Assembly (NCBI GenBank): GCA_900549415.1
Contig: URNX01000026.1
Location: forward strand, 1-47,153
Direction of reading: 5' to 3'
DNA from: an uncultured bacterium
Lineage (GTDB): Bacteria; Verrucomicrobiota; Lentisphaeria; Victivallales; UBA1829
Length of the DNA: 47,153 nt
Positions 32,932 through 40,652 of the stretch are shown piece by piece (within the stretch, counting starts at the first letter, position 1; the number at the start of each line of letters is the position of its first letter). Position numbers and translations under genes: made by a program. Below the pieces are notes generated by a model. That model was not told where the DNA came from, did not search any database, and saw only the letters and a program-made list of their open reading frames with translations.

Positions 32932-34761
32932 ATGTGCGGAATTGTTGGCTATACCGGAAACAAACCGGCGGAAAAAGTCCTGCTCGACGGGCTGAAGCGT
33001 CTGGAATACCGCGGATATGACTCCGCCGGTTTTTCTCTGAGCGGAGATCACAAGCTGCTGACCGTCAAGGCGGTCGGGAAGGTGAAGAATCTCGAGATTG
33101 AGGCGCAGAAATACGGCGAGATGAAGCAGACCTGCGGCATTGCGCACACCCGCTGGGCAACTCACGGCGTACCCTCCGTCCGGAATGCGCATCCGCACCT
33201 GGACAACTCCGGCAAGTTCGCGCTGATTCACAACGGAATCATCGAAAATTACGCGGAACTGAAGGATAAACTGCTCGCGAAAGGCTATAAATTCGTTTCG
33301 GAGACGGACTCGGAAGTGCTTGTCAATCTGATTTCCGAATGCTACACGGGCGATTTCGTCCAGGCGGTCGCCTCCGCGCTCCGCCGTGTGAACGGAACCT
33401 ACGGTCTTGCTGTGCTCTGTACCGATTATCCCGAAACGATTGTCGTAGCGCGTCACGGCAGCCCGCTGGTGATCGGTCTCGGCGACGGCTGCAATTTTGC
33501 AGCTTCCGACGTTGCCGCGTTCGCCGCCTACACCCGCAAGGTCATCTACCTGAACGACGGCGATCTTGCGGTTCTCACCCCGGAAAGCGTCGATCTCCGC
33601 ACCATTGAAAACACGCCGATCGAGCGCGCCGTTTCCAGCATCGACTGGGATGTGGATTCCGCAGGCAAGGGCAAATACGCACATTTCATGCTCAAGGAAA
33701 TTTTCGAGCAGCCGGAATCGCTTTCAAACACGATCCGCGGTCGCCTGAACTATAATCTGAACAGCGCGGTTCTCTCCGGGCTCGGGCTTACGCCGCATGA
33801 ACTCGCAAAAATTTCCCGCATCGTCATCGCCGCCTGCGGAACGAGTCTGCATGCGGGTATGGAAGGCGAATATTTCTTTGAAGACATCGCCGGAATTCCC
33901 GCCGAAGTGGAACAGGCCGCCGAGTTCCGTTACCGAAACCCGATTATCGATCCCGACACGCTTGTTCTTCCGATCAGCCAGTCGGGCGAGACTGCCGACA
34001 CTCTTGCCGCCGTGCGCGAGGCCATGAACAAAGGTGCAATCGTCGCGGCGCTCTGCAACGTCGTCGGTTCGACGATCGCCCGCGAAGCCGGACGCGGCAT
34101 TTATCTGCATGCGGGACCCGAAATCAGCGTTGCTTCCACAAAGGCGTTCACCTGTCAGGTCACAGTTCTGCTGATGCTGGCTCTGATGCTCGGACGCAAC
34201 CGCCGGCTCAGCCGCGAGGACGGCGGAGTGCTGATGCGTGAAATCGAACGTATCCCCGAACTCATCCGCGAAACTCTCAAACAGGCGCCCGAAATCGAGC
34301 GTCTGGCGAACAAATATGCGTATGCGAACGACTTCTTCTTCATCGGACGCGGCACGCTGTATCCGACTGCGCTTGAAGGTGCGCTGAAGCTCAAGGAGAT
34401 CAGCTACATTCACGCCGAGGGTTATCACGCCGCCGAACTCAAGCATGGTCCGATTGCCCTGCTCGATGAAAAGGTTCCGGTCATGGCGCTTGCCAATGCG
34501 ATTCCGGGACAGGAGAAGATGATCGGGAACATCCAGGAGTGTCTGGCGCGCAAATCGCCGGTTATCGCGGTGGTTTCCGGAGACGAGACGAAGGTTGCGG
34601 AGTTTACACCGGACATCATCCGGGTTCCGGAAACCTCGCGTTTCGTAGCCCCGCTCACAACGGTTGTTGCACTCCAGCTCTTCGCCTACTACTTTGCAAA
34701 AGCGCGCGGCTGTGAGATCGACCATCCCCGCAACCTCGCCAAGAGCGTTACGGTTGAATAA
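32932..34761 (+). CDS. glmS: Glutamine-fructose-6-phosphate aminotransferase (isomerizing), 609 aa
   Basis: The protein opens with MCGIVGYTG (N-terminal nucleophile Cys2 after Met removal), HTRWATHG and the class-II glutaminase domain to about residue 225, then two SIS sugar-isomerase domains (IVIAACGTSLHAG, PISQSGETADTLAA, SVASTKAFTCQV) and ends with the invariant DHPRNLAKSVTVE. Length equals the family's. It makes glucosamine-6-phosphate from fructose-6-phosphate and glutamine for peptidoglycan and lipopolysaccharide. AAAGGAG precedes the start by 7 bases. The 95-base leader is too short for a glmS ribozyme. hrpA follows 5 bases after, likely on the same transcript. Confidence 0.97.
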   Translation: MCGIVGYTGNKPAEKVLLDGLKRLEYRGYDSAGFSLSGDHKLLTVKAVGKVKNLEIEAQKYGEMKQTCGIAHTRWATHGVPSVRNAHPHLDNSGKFALIHNGIIENYAELKDKLLAKGYKFVSETDSEVLVNLISECYTGDFVQAVASALRRVNGTYGLAVLCTDYPETIVVARHGSPLVIGLGDGCNFAASDVAAFAAYTRKVIYLNDGDLAVLTPESVDLRTIENTPIERAVSSIDWDVDSAGKGKYAHFMLKEIFEQPESLSNTIRGRLNYNLNSAVLSGLGLTPHELAKISRIVIAACGTSLHAGMEGEYFFEDIAGIPAEVEQAAEFRYRNPIIDPDTLVLPISQSGETADTLAAVREAMNKGAIVAALCNVVGSTIAREAGRGIYLHAGPEISVASTKAFTCQVTVLLMLALMLGRNRRLSREDGGVLMREIERIPELIRETLKQAPEIERLANKYAYANDFFFIGRGTLYPTALEGALKLKEISYIHAEGYHAAELKHGPIALLDEKVPVMALANAIPGQEKMIGNIQECLARKSPVIAVVSGDETKVAEFTPDIIRVPETSRFVAPLTTVVALQLFAYYFAKARGCEIDHPRNLAKSVTVE

Positions 34762-34766
34762 GTTTC

Positions 34767-37700
34767 ATGAACGGCGGCTCTGAACTCAAAAAACAACTGG
34801 CGGAACTCCGGAAAGGGTTCCGCCTTCTGCGTTTATCCGATCAGGTCCGCTGGAAACGCGAACTCGACCGTGCGGCTTCCGCCGCGGGACGCGGGCAGGA
34901 GGGGGCGGCGGAGCTGCTGGACTCTCTTTCCGCCCGTTTCCGGAAGGCGCTGGACCGCTCGCTTGTTTCTGCCGCGGAGTCTCTGCATTATGAGTTTCCG
35001 GAAGACCTGCCGATCTCTTCGCATGTCGAATCCATCCGGGAGAAACTGAAAGAAAACCAGGTTGTAATTGTCTGCGGTTCAACTGGTTCCGGCAAAACGA
35101 CACAGCTTCCGAAAATTGCGCTTGCGGCCGGATGCGGAAGGTCTGGCCGGATCGGCTGTACACAGCCGCGCCGTATCGCGGCGTCCTCGCTTGCCCGCCG
35201 TGTCGCGGGGGAGCTTGGTGCGGAGTTCGGAAATCAGGTCGGATACAAAGTCCGTTTTGACGACCGGACGGTAGACCGGACGGTTGTCAAGTTCATGACA
35301 GACGGCATTTTGCTTGCGGAGACGCGTGACGACCCCATGCTTTACCAGTACGACTGCGTGATTCTCGATGAGGTTCATGAGCGCTCTCTGAATGTCGATT
35401 TTCTGCTGGGCTACTTCAAACTCCTTCTTCCGAAACGCCCCGACCTGAAACTGATCATCTCTTCCGCGACTCTGGAATCGGAGCGTCTGGCGGCGTTTTT
35501 CGGCGGGGCTCCCGTCGAAGAGGTCGAAGGGCGTCTCTTCCCGATCGAAGACTGCTGGATTGAGCCCGGCGAAGACGAAGAGCTGACGGATACTGTGGCG
35601 CGGGGAGTGACGTTCATCAATGACATGGATCCGCACGGCGATATTCTCGTTTTCCTGCCCGGCGAACGGGAGATCCGCGATTGCGCCGAGATGCTGAACG
35701 GACGCAAGTTCCCGAACACCGAAATTCTTCCGCTCTTCGGGCGGCTTTCCGCCGGAGATCAGCAGCGCGTCTTCAATCTTTCACGGTTCCGCCGCATCGT
35801 GCTGGCGACCAACGTCGCGGAGACCTCTCTGACCATTCCCGGAATCCGCTATGTGGTTGATTCCGGACTTGTGCGTTTGAGCCGCTACAATCCGCGCACC
35901 CGGATTCAGGAGCTGCGCGTGGAGCAGATTTCCCAGGCAAGCGCACGGCAGCGCCGCGGACGCTGCGGGCGTCTGCGCGACGGTATCTGCGTTCATCTTT
36001 ATTCCGAAGAGACGCTGAATGAAAGTGCGGAGTTCACTCCGCCGGAAATTCAGCGCTCGTCGCTTGCCGGCGTCATCCTCCAGATGGCGTCGCTGAATCT
36101 TCCGCCGCTCGGCGAGTTCCCGCTCGTCGACGAACCCGCTTCCGCGCTGATCCGCGAAGGCATGCGCACCCTGAACGACCTGCGCGCGCTGGACGGTACG
36201 CGGCTGACGCGTATCGGACGCTCTCTCGCCGCGCTTCCGCTGGATCCGCAGCTCGGCAAGATGCTGCTGGAGGCGCATCAACACAAAGTTCTTCCGGAAA
36301 TGCTGGTGATTGTTGCGTTCCTGAGCATTCCCGATCCGCGCGAAAGACCTTTTGAGAAAGCGGCGGAGGCGGATTCCGCGCATCGCAGATTCCAGTCCGA
36401 CAAATCGGATTTCATCGGTATCCTGAATCTCTGGCTTGCGCTGGAGGAGGAGTTCCGCACGAAAAATTCCAATCAGGCTCTCAAGCGCTTCTGCATCAAA
36501 AACTATCTGAACTACCGCCGGGTTCGCGAGTGGCGGAATCTTGTCGATGATCTGACCGCGATCATGGCGGAAAACCGCTGTGTTTCGGATGGAAAAATTG
36601 ATCTGGAGCGTCTCTCGTACGATACGCTTCACAAGGTGCTCCTCAGCGGTCTGCCGCGTCAGCTCGGCGGATACAACCGCGAGACGCGTCTGTTTTCGGA
36701 TATGGGCGGGAAAAAATATCTGATTTTCCCCGGTTCCGGACTCGCCAGACGGAAGAGTCCGCCCGATTTTATGCTTTCGTTTGCGCTGGTTGAAACGACG
36801 CGTGTGTTCGGACGCTGTAACGCCGAAGTCAAGGCGGAGTGGCTCGAACAGATTGCACCGTGGCTCTGCGCATATGTCTACGACAATGTCTACTGGGATG
36901 ACCGCTCCGGCTTTGTTTACGCGCGGGAGCGGGTGACCGCCGGACAGCTGATCATCAATTCCGGTCGCCGCTGTCATTATGCGAAGACGCATCCGAAGGA
37001 GGCGCGAGAAGTCTTTATCCGGGAAGGACTTGTGACCGGCGCGGCGACTCTGCGCGGAAGCTGGCTCGAAGAGAGCGCATACCTCATCCGCGAGATCCGG
37101 CTGCTGGAACTTAAAACGCGCCGTCCCGATTCCCTCATCAATGAAGTTGCTCTGTTCGATTGTTTCGACCGCGAGCTTCCGCTCTCCTTCACTTCGGTGG
37201 ATGCTGTCCGCCGAAGCTGGAACGCGGAGCATAAGAGCTATCTTCCTGATCCGGAAGAGTTTACGACGGAGGAATACGATGAGCTCGATGAAGCGGACTA
37301 TCCCGATTTTCTCACCTTCGCCGGTCAGCGTTTCCCGCTCTCCTATTCATACGATCCGGGTGAGAAACACGACGGCGTGACACTCACCGTTCCGGAAGAT
37401 TCGCTGAATCTGCTGAATCCGCATGTTCTGGATTATCTGGTTCCGGGGTATCTGCCGCAGAAAATCGAGGCGATGCTGCGTGCGCTGCCGAAGCGCATCC
37501 GTGTGGAGCTGATGCCGCTTCAGAAGGCCGTGGAAGCGTTTATGGAGCTTTACCGCGCAGGAGAAATCTTCACGGAACAGCCGATTGCGGACGCCTTGTC
37601 CGAATTCATTTTCACCACGTATGGAATTGAGATTGAACGCGGGGCGTTTGATTCGCTTGAACTGCCCGAATATCTCATGATGAAACTTGCAATCAAAAAT

Positions 37701-38645
37701 GCGCGCGGCGTGGTGAAAAGCGTTGTACGCGAATTCCCGGAAGTCCACCGTCTGGATTCCGCGCTCAGCAAAAGCATTCCGGTCGTGCGGAAGTGGGAGC
37801 TGACAAATTCGCTCTGCTGGCCGGGGATTGATCAGGAACTGCCGCGTTCCGTCATTGTCTCGAAAGAGGCGGGGACGGCGGGGTACCCGGCTGTCGTCGC
37901 GGAGGAAAACAGTGTCGGGCGCAAGGTGTTTCTCAAGGAAGATGAGGCACGTTTGATGCACGAACGCGGCTTGCTGAAACTTTACCGTCTGGAACTGCCG
38001 CAAATCATCAAACCGCTGCGCGCAATGCTGAAGATCCCGCATGAAATGGAACTCAGTTTCTTTCTGGAAGACCGCGCATGGAAGGATGAGATGATTGATT
38101 CCGCCATCCGCGATTCATTCCCCTGCGACTGCTGGGATATCCGCACGGCGGGCGCGTTTGCCCAGGCACTGGAACATTCGCGCGACTGTGTGGCGGAGCT
38201 GCTTTCACGCAAACTGGAACAGTTGAAACTGGTGTTTTCGCTTTACGAAGAAGCTGAAAATTTTGCGGACCGTCTTCCGGAACAATCGGAGGCGTATGCG
38301 TCGATCCGGGAGCGTTTTGAGCTTCTGTTCCGTCCGGGCTTTCTGCGTTGCCGCCGGGCGTTTGAGCGGTATGACCGCTATTTGAAAGCGCTGAAAATCC
38401 GTGCGGAGCGCGCCGTCACTGCACCGGCGAAGGATTCTCAGAAGGGGGCGGATTTGGTTCCTTTTACCCACAAACTGAAACTGGCGTTTTCGGTGACTCC
38501 GGATTTGGAGCGGAACGAATCTCTGTATGATTTTTATCTGCTTTACGAGGAAGCGAACATCAACCGCTTTGCTCCGGAAATCAAGACTCTGGAGAAATGC
38601 GGACCCGACGTTTTGAAAGCCCGCTGGGACGCTGTTCGCATCTGA
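34767..38645 (+). CDS. hrpA: ATP-dependent RNA helicase HrpA (DEAH box), 1292 aa
   Basis: Walker A is GSTGSGKT at 104-111, the DEAH motif is DEVH at 201-204 (DEVHERSLNVDFLL), motif III SATLESERLA near 233, and motif VI QRRGRCGRL. These are followed by helicase-associated and OB-fold-like regions, then a long C-terminal extension of the DUF3418 type, as in E. coli HrpA (about 1300 residues). It acts on RNA, and in E. coli it rescues stalled ribosomes. It starts 5 bases after glmS and ends just before the nudC terminator. Confidence 0.94.
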   Translation: MNGGSELKKQLAELRKGFRLLRLSDQVRWKRELDRAASAAGRGQEGAAELLDSLSARFRKALDRSLVSAAESLHYEFPEDLPISSHVESIREKLKENQVVIVCGSTGSGKTTQLPKIALAAGCGRSGRIGCTQPRRIAASSLARRVAGELGAEFGNQVGYKVRFDDRTVDRTVVKFMTDGILLAETRDDPMLYQYDCVILDEVHERSLNVDFLLGYFKLLLPKRPDLKLIISSATLESERLAAFFGGAPVEEVEGRLFPIEDCWIEPGEDEELTDTVARGVTFINDMDPHGDILVFLPGEREIRDCAEMLNGRKFPNTEILPLFGRLSAGDQQRVFNLSRFRRIVLATNVAETSLTIPGIRYVVDSGLVRLSRYNPRTRIQELRVEQISQASARQRRGRCGRLRDGICVHLYSEETLNESAEFTPPEIQRSSLAGVILQMASLNLPPLGEFPLVDEPASALIREGMRTLNDLRALDGTRLTRIGRSLAALPLDPQLGKMLLEAHQHKVLPEMLVIVAFLSIPDPRERPFEKAAEADSAHRRFQSDKSDFIGILNLWLALEEEFRTKNSNQALKRFCIKNYLNYRRVREWRNLVDDLTAIMAENRCVSDGKIDLERLSYDTLHKVLLSGLPRQLGGYNRETRLFSDMGGKKYLIFPGSGLARRKSPPDFMLSFALVETTRVFGRCNAEVKAEWLEQIAPWLCAYVYDNVYWDDRSGFVYARERVTAGQLIINSGRRCHYAKTHPKEAREVFIREGLVTGAATLRGSWLEESAYLIREIRLLELKTRRPDSLINEVALFDCFDRELPLSFTSVDAVRRSWNAEHKSYLPDPEEFTTEEYDELDEADYPDFLTFAGQRFPLSYSYDPGEKHDGVTLTVPEDSLNLLNPHVLDYLVPGYLPQKIEAMLRALPKRIRVELMPLQKAVEAFMELYRAGEIFTEQPIADALSEFIFTTYGIEIERGAFDSLELPEYLMMKLAIKNARGVVKSVVREFPEVHRLDSALSKSIPVVRKWELTNSLCWPGIDQELPRSVIVSKEAGTAGYPAVVAEENSVGRKVFLKEDEARLMHERGLLKLYRLELPQIIKPLRAMLKIPHEMELSFFLEDRAWKDEMIDSAIRDSFPCDCWDIRTAGAFAQALEHSRDCVAELLSRKLEQLKLVFSLYEEAENFADRLPEQSEAYASIRERFELLFRPGFLRCRRAFERYDRYLKALKIRAERAVTAPAKDSQKGADLVPFTHKLKLAFSVTPDLERNESLYDFYLLYEEANINRFAPEIKTLEKCGPDVLKARWDAVRI

Positions 38646-38682
38646 AATAAAAAATCGCCGGAATTCGCATGGCATTCCGGCG
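38646..38682 (-). terminator. Rho-independent terminator of nudC
   Basis: On the minus strand CGCCGGAAT / ATTCCGGCG form a 9-base stem with a 9-base loop, followed by ATTTTTTATT. It lies 12 bases past the nudC stop codon and directly after the convergent hrpA stop. Confidence 0.88.
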
Positions 38683-38693
38683 GTCTGCAAAGT

Positions 38694-39521
38694 TTATCTG
38701 GCGGAATGGTTTGCTTTGAAATCTTCAATAATCCGCCGTGCGATGCTCCCGACGGGAGGAATTTTCGGCAGATGATCCGCATGGAACCATCCGAGCGTTT
38801 CGAGCTCCGTTCCGTCCGGATGAGCTTCACCGGAAACGTAATCTGCGTAAAATCCGAGCATGAGCGAGTTCGGGAACGGCCAGCACTGACTGGAGAAGTA
38901 GCGGATGTTTCCGACCGTTACGCCGGTCTCTTCCATAATTTCGCGCGCAATGGCTTCCTCAATATTTTCTCCTGCTTCAACGAATCCCGCGATGAGCCCG
39001 TGGATTTCCGGAAGAAAGTTGCGGTTGTGTGCAAGGAGAATCTCGTCGCCGCGCGTGACTGCGACAATGACCGCGGGGGCGAGCTGGGGGTAGAACCGTT
39101 CGCCGCATTTCGGGCAGACGAGCGCGACGTCGTTTTTTGATTCCCCGAGTTTTTCTCCGCAGTGACCGCAGAACTTGTGCTGTCTTCGCCAGTGAAGGAG
39201 TTCTTTCGCTCTGCATCCGGCAGCGAACGCGGTGTCGTGGAGATACCCGACGGCGAGTCTGACCGGAACGGTCTGCACGTTTGCCGGCGTTTCGGGGAGT
39301 GTATCGAGATCAAGTGCATAACACGGGGTTCCGTCGCGGCTTCCGATGCTGAGGGCGGAGATATTGAGGTTCTGCAGATCGGCGGTGCGCGGGAATGAGT
39401 ATTGTTCGTGTCCTGGGCGCAGCAGCATATCGCGTCCGCAGAAAACAATGAGTTCGGCGTTCGGGTTGTTTTTCCATTCCGGCGTAAACGCCGGTGCGGG
39501 ATCCGGTATGAATTTCGGCAT
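38694..39521 (-). CDS. nudC: NAD(+)/NADH pyrophosphatase NudC (Nudix), 275 aa
   Basis: The zinc ribbon is C118-x2-C121 ... C136-x2-C139 (HKFCGHCG, CPKCG). The Nudix box is GFVEAGENIEEAIAREIMEETGV at about 179-201, with the REXXEE catalytic core intact. The NADH-pyrophosphatase motif SQPWPFP is present as SQCWPFP (211-217), a Pro-to-Cys change, and the trailing ...GSIARRIIEDF is typical. It hydrolyses NADH or NAD and in E. coli also decaps NAD-RNA. The start at 39521 has GGAG about 8 bases before it; a longer frame from 39653 lacks one. Confidence 0.92.
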   Translation of the reverse strand: MPKFIPDPAPAFTPEWKNNPNAELIVFCGRDMLLRPGHEQYSFPRTADLQNLNISALSIGSRDGTPCYALDLDTLPETPANVQTVPVRLAVGYLHDTAFAAGCRAKELLHWRRQHKFCGHCGEKLGESKNDVALVCPKCGERFYPQLAPAVIVAVTRGDEILLAHNRNFLPEIHGLIAGFVEAGENIEEAIAREIMEETGVTVGNIRYFSSQCWPFPNSLMLGFYADYVSGEAHPDGTELETLGWFHADHLPKIPPVGSIARRIIEDFKANHSAR

Positions 39522-39544
39522 CTTCAAAGCTCCTGTTTTTGTGT

Positions 39545-39572
39545 AATATACATTCGGCGGGAAAAAATGCAA
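39545..39572 (-). promoter_or_regulatory. Promoter of nudC
   Basis: On the minus strand TTGCAT (39572-39567), a 16-base spacer and TATATT (39550-39545), about 24 bases before the start codon. Confidence 0.55.
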
Positions 39573-39670
39573 AAAAAATCTTTCCGCCTGTAGATTTTTC
39601 AGAAGTTCCGCATTCTTAAGGACAGAGCGGTGAAGCTCAAACAAAAACAACAAACCAAACGGAGGTTCTT

Positions 39671-39955
39671 ATGAACAAGCTCATGACAATCGCAGCAGTC
39701 GGTCTTCTCATCGCAGGCGTCGGAATGGTCACCGTCAATGCGGCGGAAACAACCGGAACAGCAACCGTGAAGACTCTGAAGAACGGACTCAAGAACGGTG
39801 CAAAAAACGGACTCAAGAACGGCATGAAGAACGGCATGAAGAACGGCATGAAGGAGGGACTGAAGAACGGCGCAAGGAACGGCATGAAGAACGGTCTCAA
39901 GAACGGACTCAAGAACGGCATGAAGAACGGAAAGGTCAATGGCGACAAAAAGTGA
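39671..39955 (+). CDS. Small exported protein made of KNG tetrapeptide repeats, 94 aa
   Basis: A signal peptide (MNKLMTIAAVGLLIAGVGMVTVNAAE, cleavage likely after NAA near residue 25) is followed by a short TTGTATVKT linker and then fourteen tandem tetrapeptides at residues 36-91: mostly LKNG, MKNG or AKNG, with one MKEG, one ARNG and a final KVNG, ending DKK. The mature chain is about 70 residues, with no Cys, Pro or aromatics, and is strongly basic (about one Lys or Arg per repeat). GGAGG precedes the start. I do not recognise the family. It could bind acidic polymers such as glycans, nucleic acid or teichoic-like material, or be an antimicrobial or structural peptide; none of this is shown. 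It is transcribed alone, before a hairpin. Confidence 0.8.
   Translation: MNKLMTIAAVGLLIAGVGMVTVNAAETTGTATVKTLKNGLKNGAKNGLKNGMKNGMKNGMKEGLKNGARNGMKNGLKNGLKNGMKNGKVNGDKK
39776..39943 (+). repeat. Fourteen tandem 12-bp units encoding x-K-N-G
   Basis: The DNA unit is about (C/A)TSAAGAACGG(A/C), repeated fourteen times in frame, so length can change by whole 12-base steps without breaking the protein. Confidence 0.92.
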
Positions 39956-39963
39956 ATCTGTTC

Positions 39964-39996
39964 CCCGGAGATTCCCTGAAACGGGGAGTCTCCGGT
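39964..39996 (+). terminator. Probable terminator hairpin after the repeat-peptide gene
   Basis: CCGGAGA / TCTCCGG with inner CCC / GGG pairs forms a strong hairpin about 10 bases after the stop codon. The following sequence (TTGATTTCG) is only weakly T-rich. Confidence 0.6.
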
Positions 39997-40024
39997 TGAT
40001 TTCGTGTGCAGAATGTGTTATATT
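39996..40024 (+). promoter_or_regulatory. Promoter of the sigma factor/kinase/esterase operon
   Basis: TTGATT (39996-40001), a 17-base spacer and TATATT (40019-40024), 29 bases before the sigma-factor start codon. Confidence 0.5.
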
Positions 40025-40052
40025 TATGTGGAAAAGCGGAAAGGAATTTTTT

Positions 40053-40652
40053 ATGACACTGTCTGAAACTCAAATTCAGGAGAGCTGGGCTTCCCGTTTT
40101 CTCGAATACCGGGGACAGTTGCTCGCGCTTGCCCGCCGGAATCTGAATCCGGTTCTCGCACGGCGCATCACTCCGGAGGATATCGTGCAGGATACGCTCT
40201 CCGATGCCTGTTCCAAACTTCAGTTCTTTGAAAACGAGCCGGATATTCCTGTCTACTGCAAACTGCGCAAACTCCTTTTTCAGACCATTACAGCGTTGGA
40301 ACGCAAACACTTGCAGAGCCAGAAACGCGATGCCTACAAGGATATGGAAGTGACTGGGAGCGAAGAGGCTTCCACCGCGCGTCTCAACTGGAACAAGTTT
40401 GCGGACACGATGACCGGTCCGCTGACCAAAGTCGCGCGCGCCGATCGCTTTGCTCTTCTGCGGAAATCGCTTGCTGTTTTGCCGGAAAACGACCGGCAGA
40501 TTCTTGAACTGCGCCATTTTGACGGCATGTCCAACGCCGACTGCGCGGAAGTTCTGCATATCGCCCCGAAAGCCGCGAGCATCCGTTATGTCCGGGCGCT
40601 CCAGCGGCTTCAGAAACTGCTGAACGAATACACCGAGTTTCAAAATGAGTGA
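40053..40652 (+). CDS. ECF-type RNA polymerase sigma factor (planctomycete/verrucomicrobial style), 199 aa
   Basis: Region 2 is seen as LLALARRNLNPVLARRITPEDIVQDTLSDACSKLQFFE and region 4 as LAVLPENDRQILELRHFDGMSNADCAEVLHIAPKAASIRYVRALQRLQKLL, the helix-turn-helix that reads the -35 box. There is no region 3, as in ECF factors. The start at 40053 is chosen for AAAGGA at 40040-40045; an earlier ATG at 40027 would add eight residues. The 3' end overlaps the kinase start by 8 bases. No anti-sigma gene is adjacent, so the kinase, as in planctomycete ECF/STK pairs, is the likely control partner; that is inference. Confidence 0.88.
   Translation: MTLSETQIQESWASRFLEYRGQLLALARRNLNPVLARRITPEDIVQDTLSDACSKLQFFENEPDIPVYCKLRKLLFQTITALERKHLQSQKRDAYKDMEVTGSEEASTARLNWNKFADTMTGPLTKVARADRFALLRKSLAVLPENDRQILELRHFDGMSNADCAEVLHIAPKAASIRYVRALQRLQKLLNEYTEFQNE

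Noticed and set aside
35781..37232. A long minus-strand open frame inside hrpA
   Set aside because: hrpA is well supported by helicase motifs over its full length; the antisense frame has no motif, start context or neighbour logic.
39776..39943. Short regular repeats that might suggest a CRISPR array
   Set aside because: The 12-bp units are contiguous without spacers and lie in frame inside a coding sequence.
39637..39948. Minus-strand frame rich in Phe and Pro opposite the KNG repeat gene
   Set aside because: It is the mirror of the 12-bp repeat; the plus frame has a signal peptide, a GGAGG ribosome site and a following hairpin.
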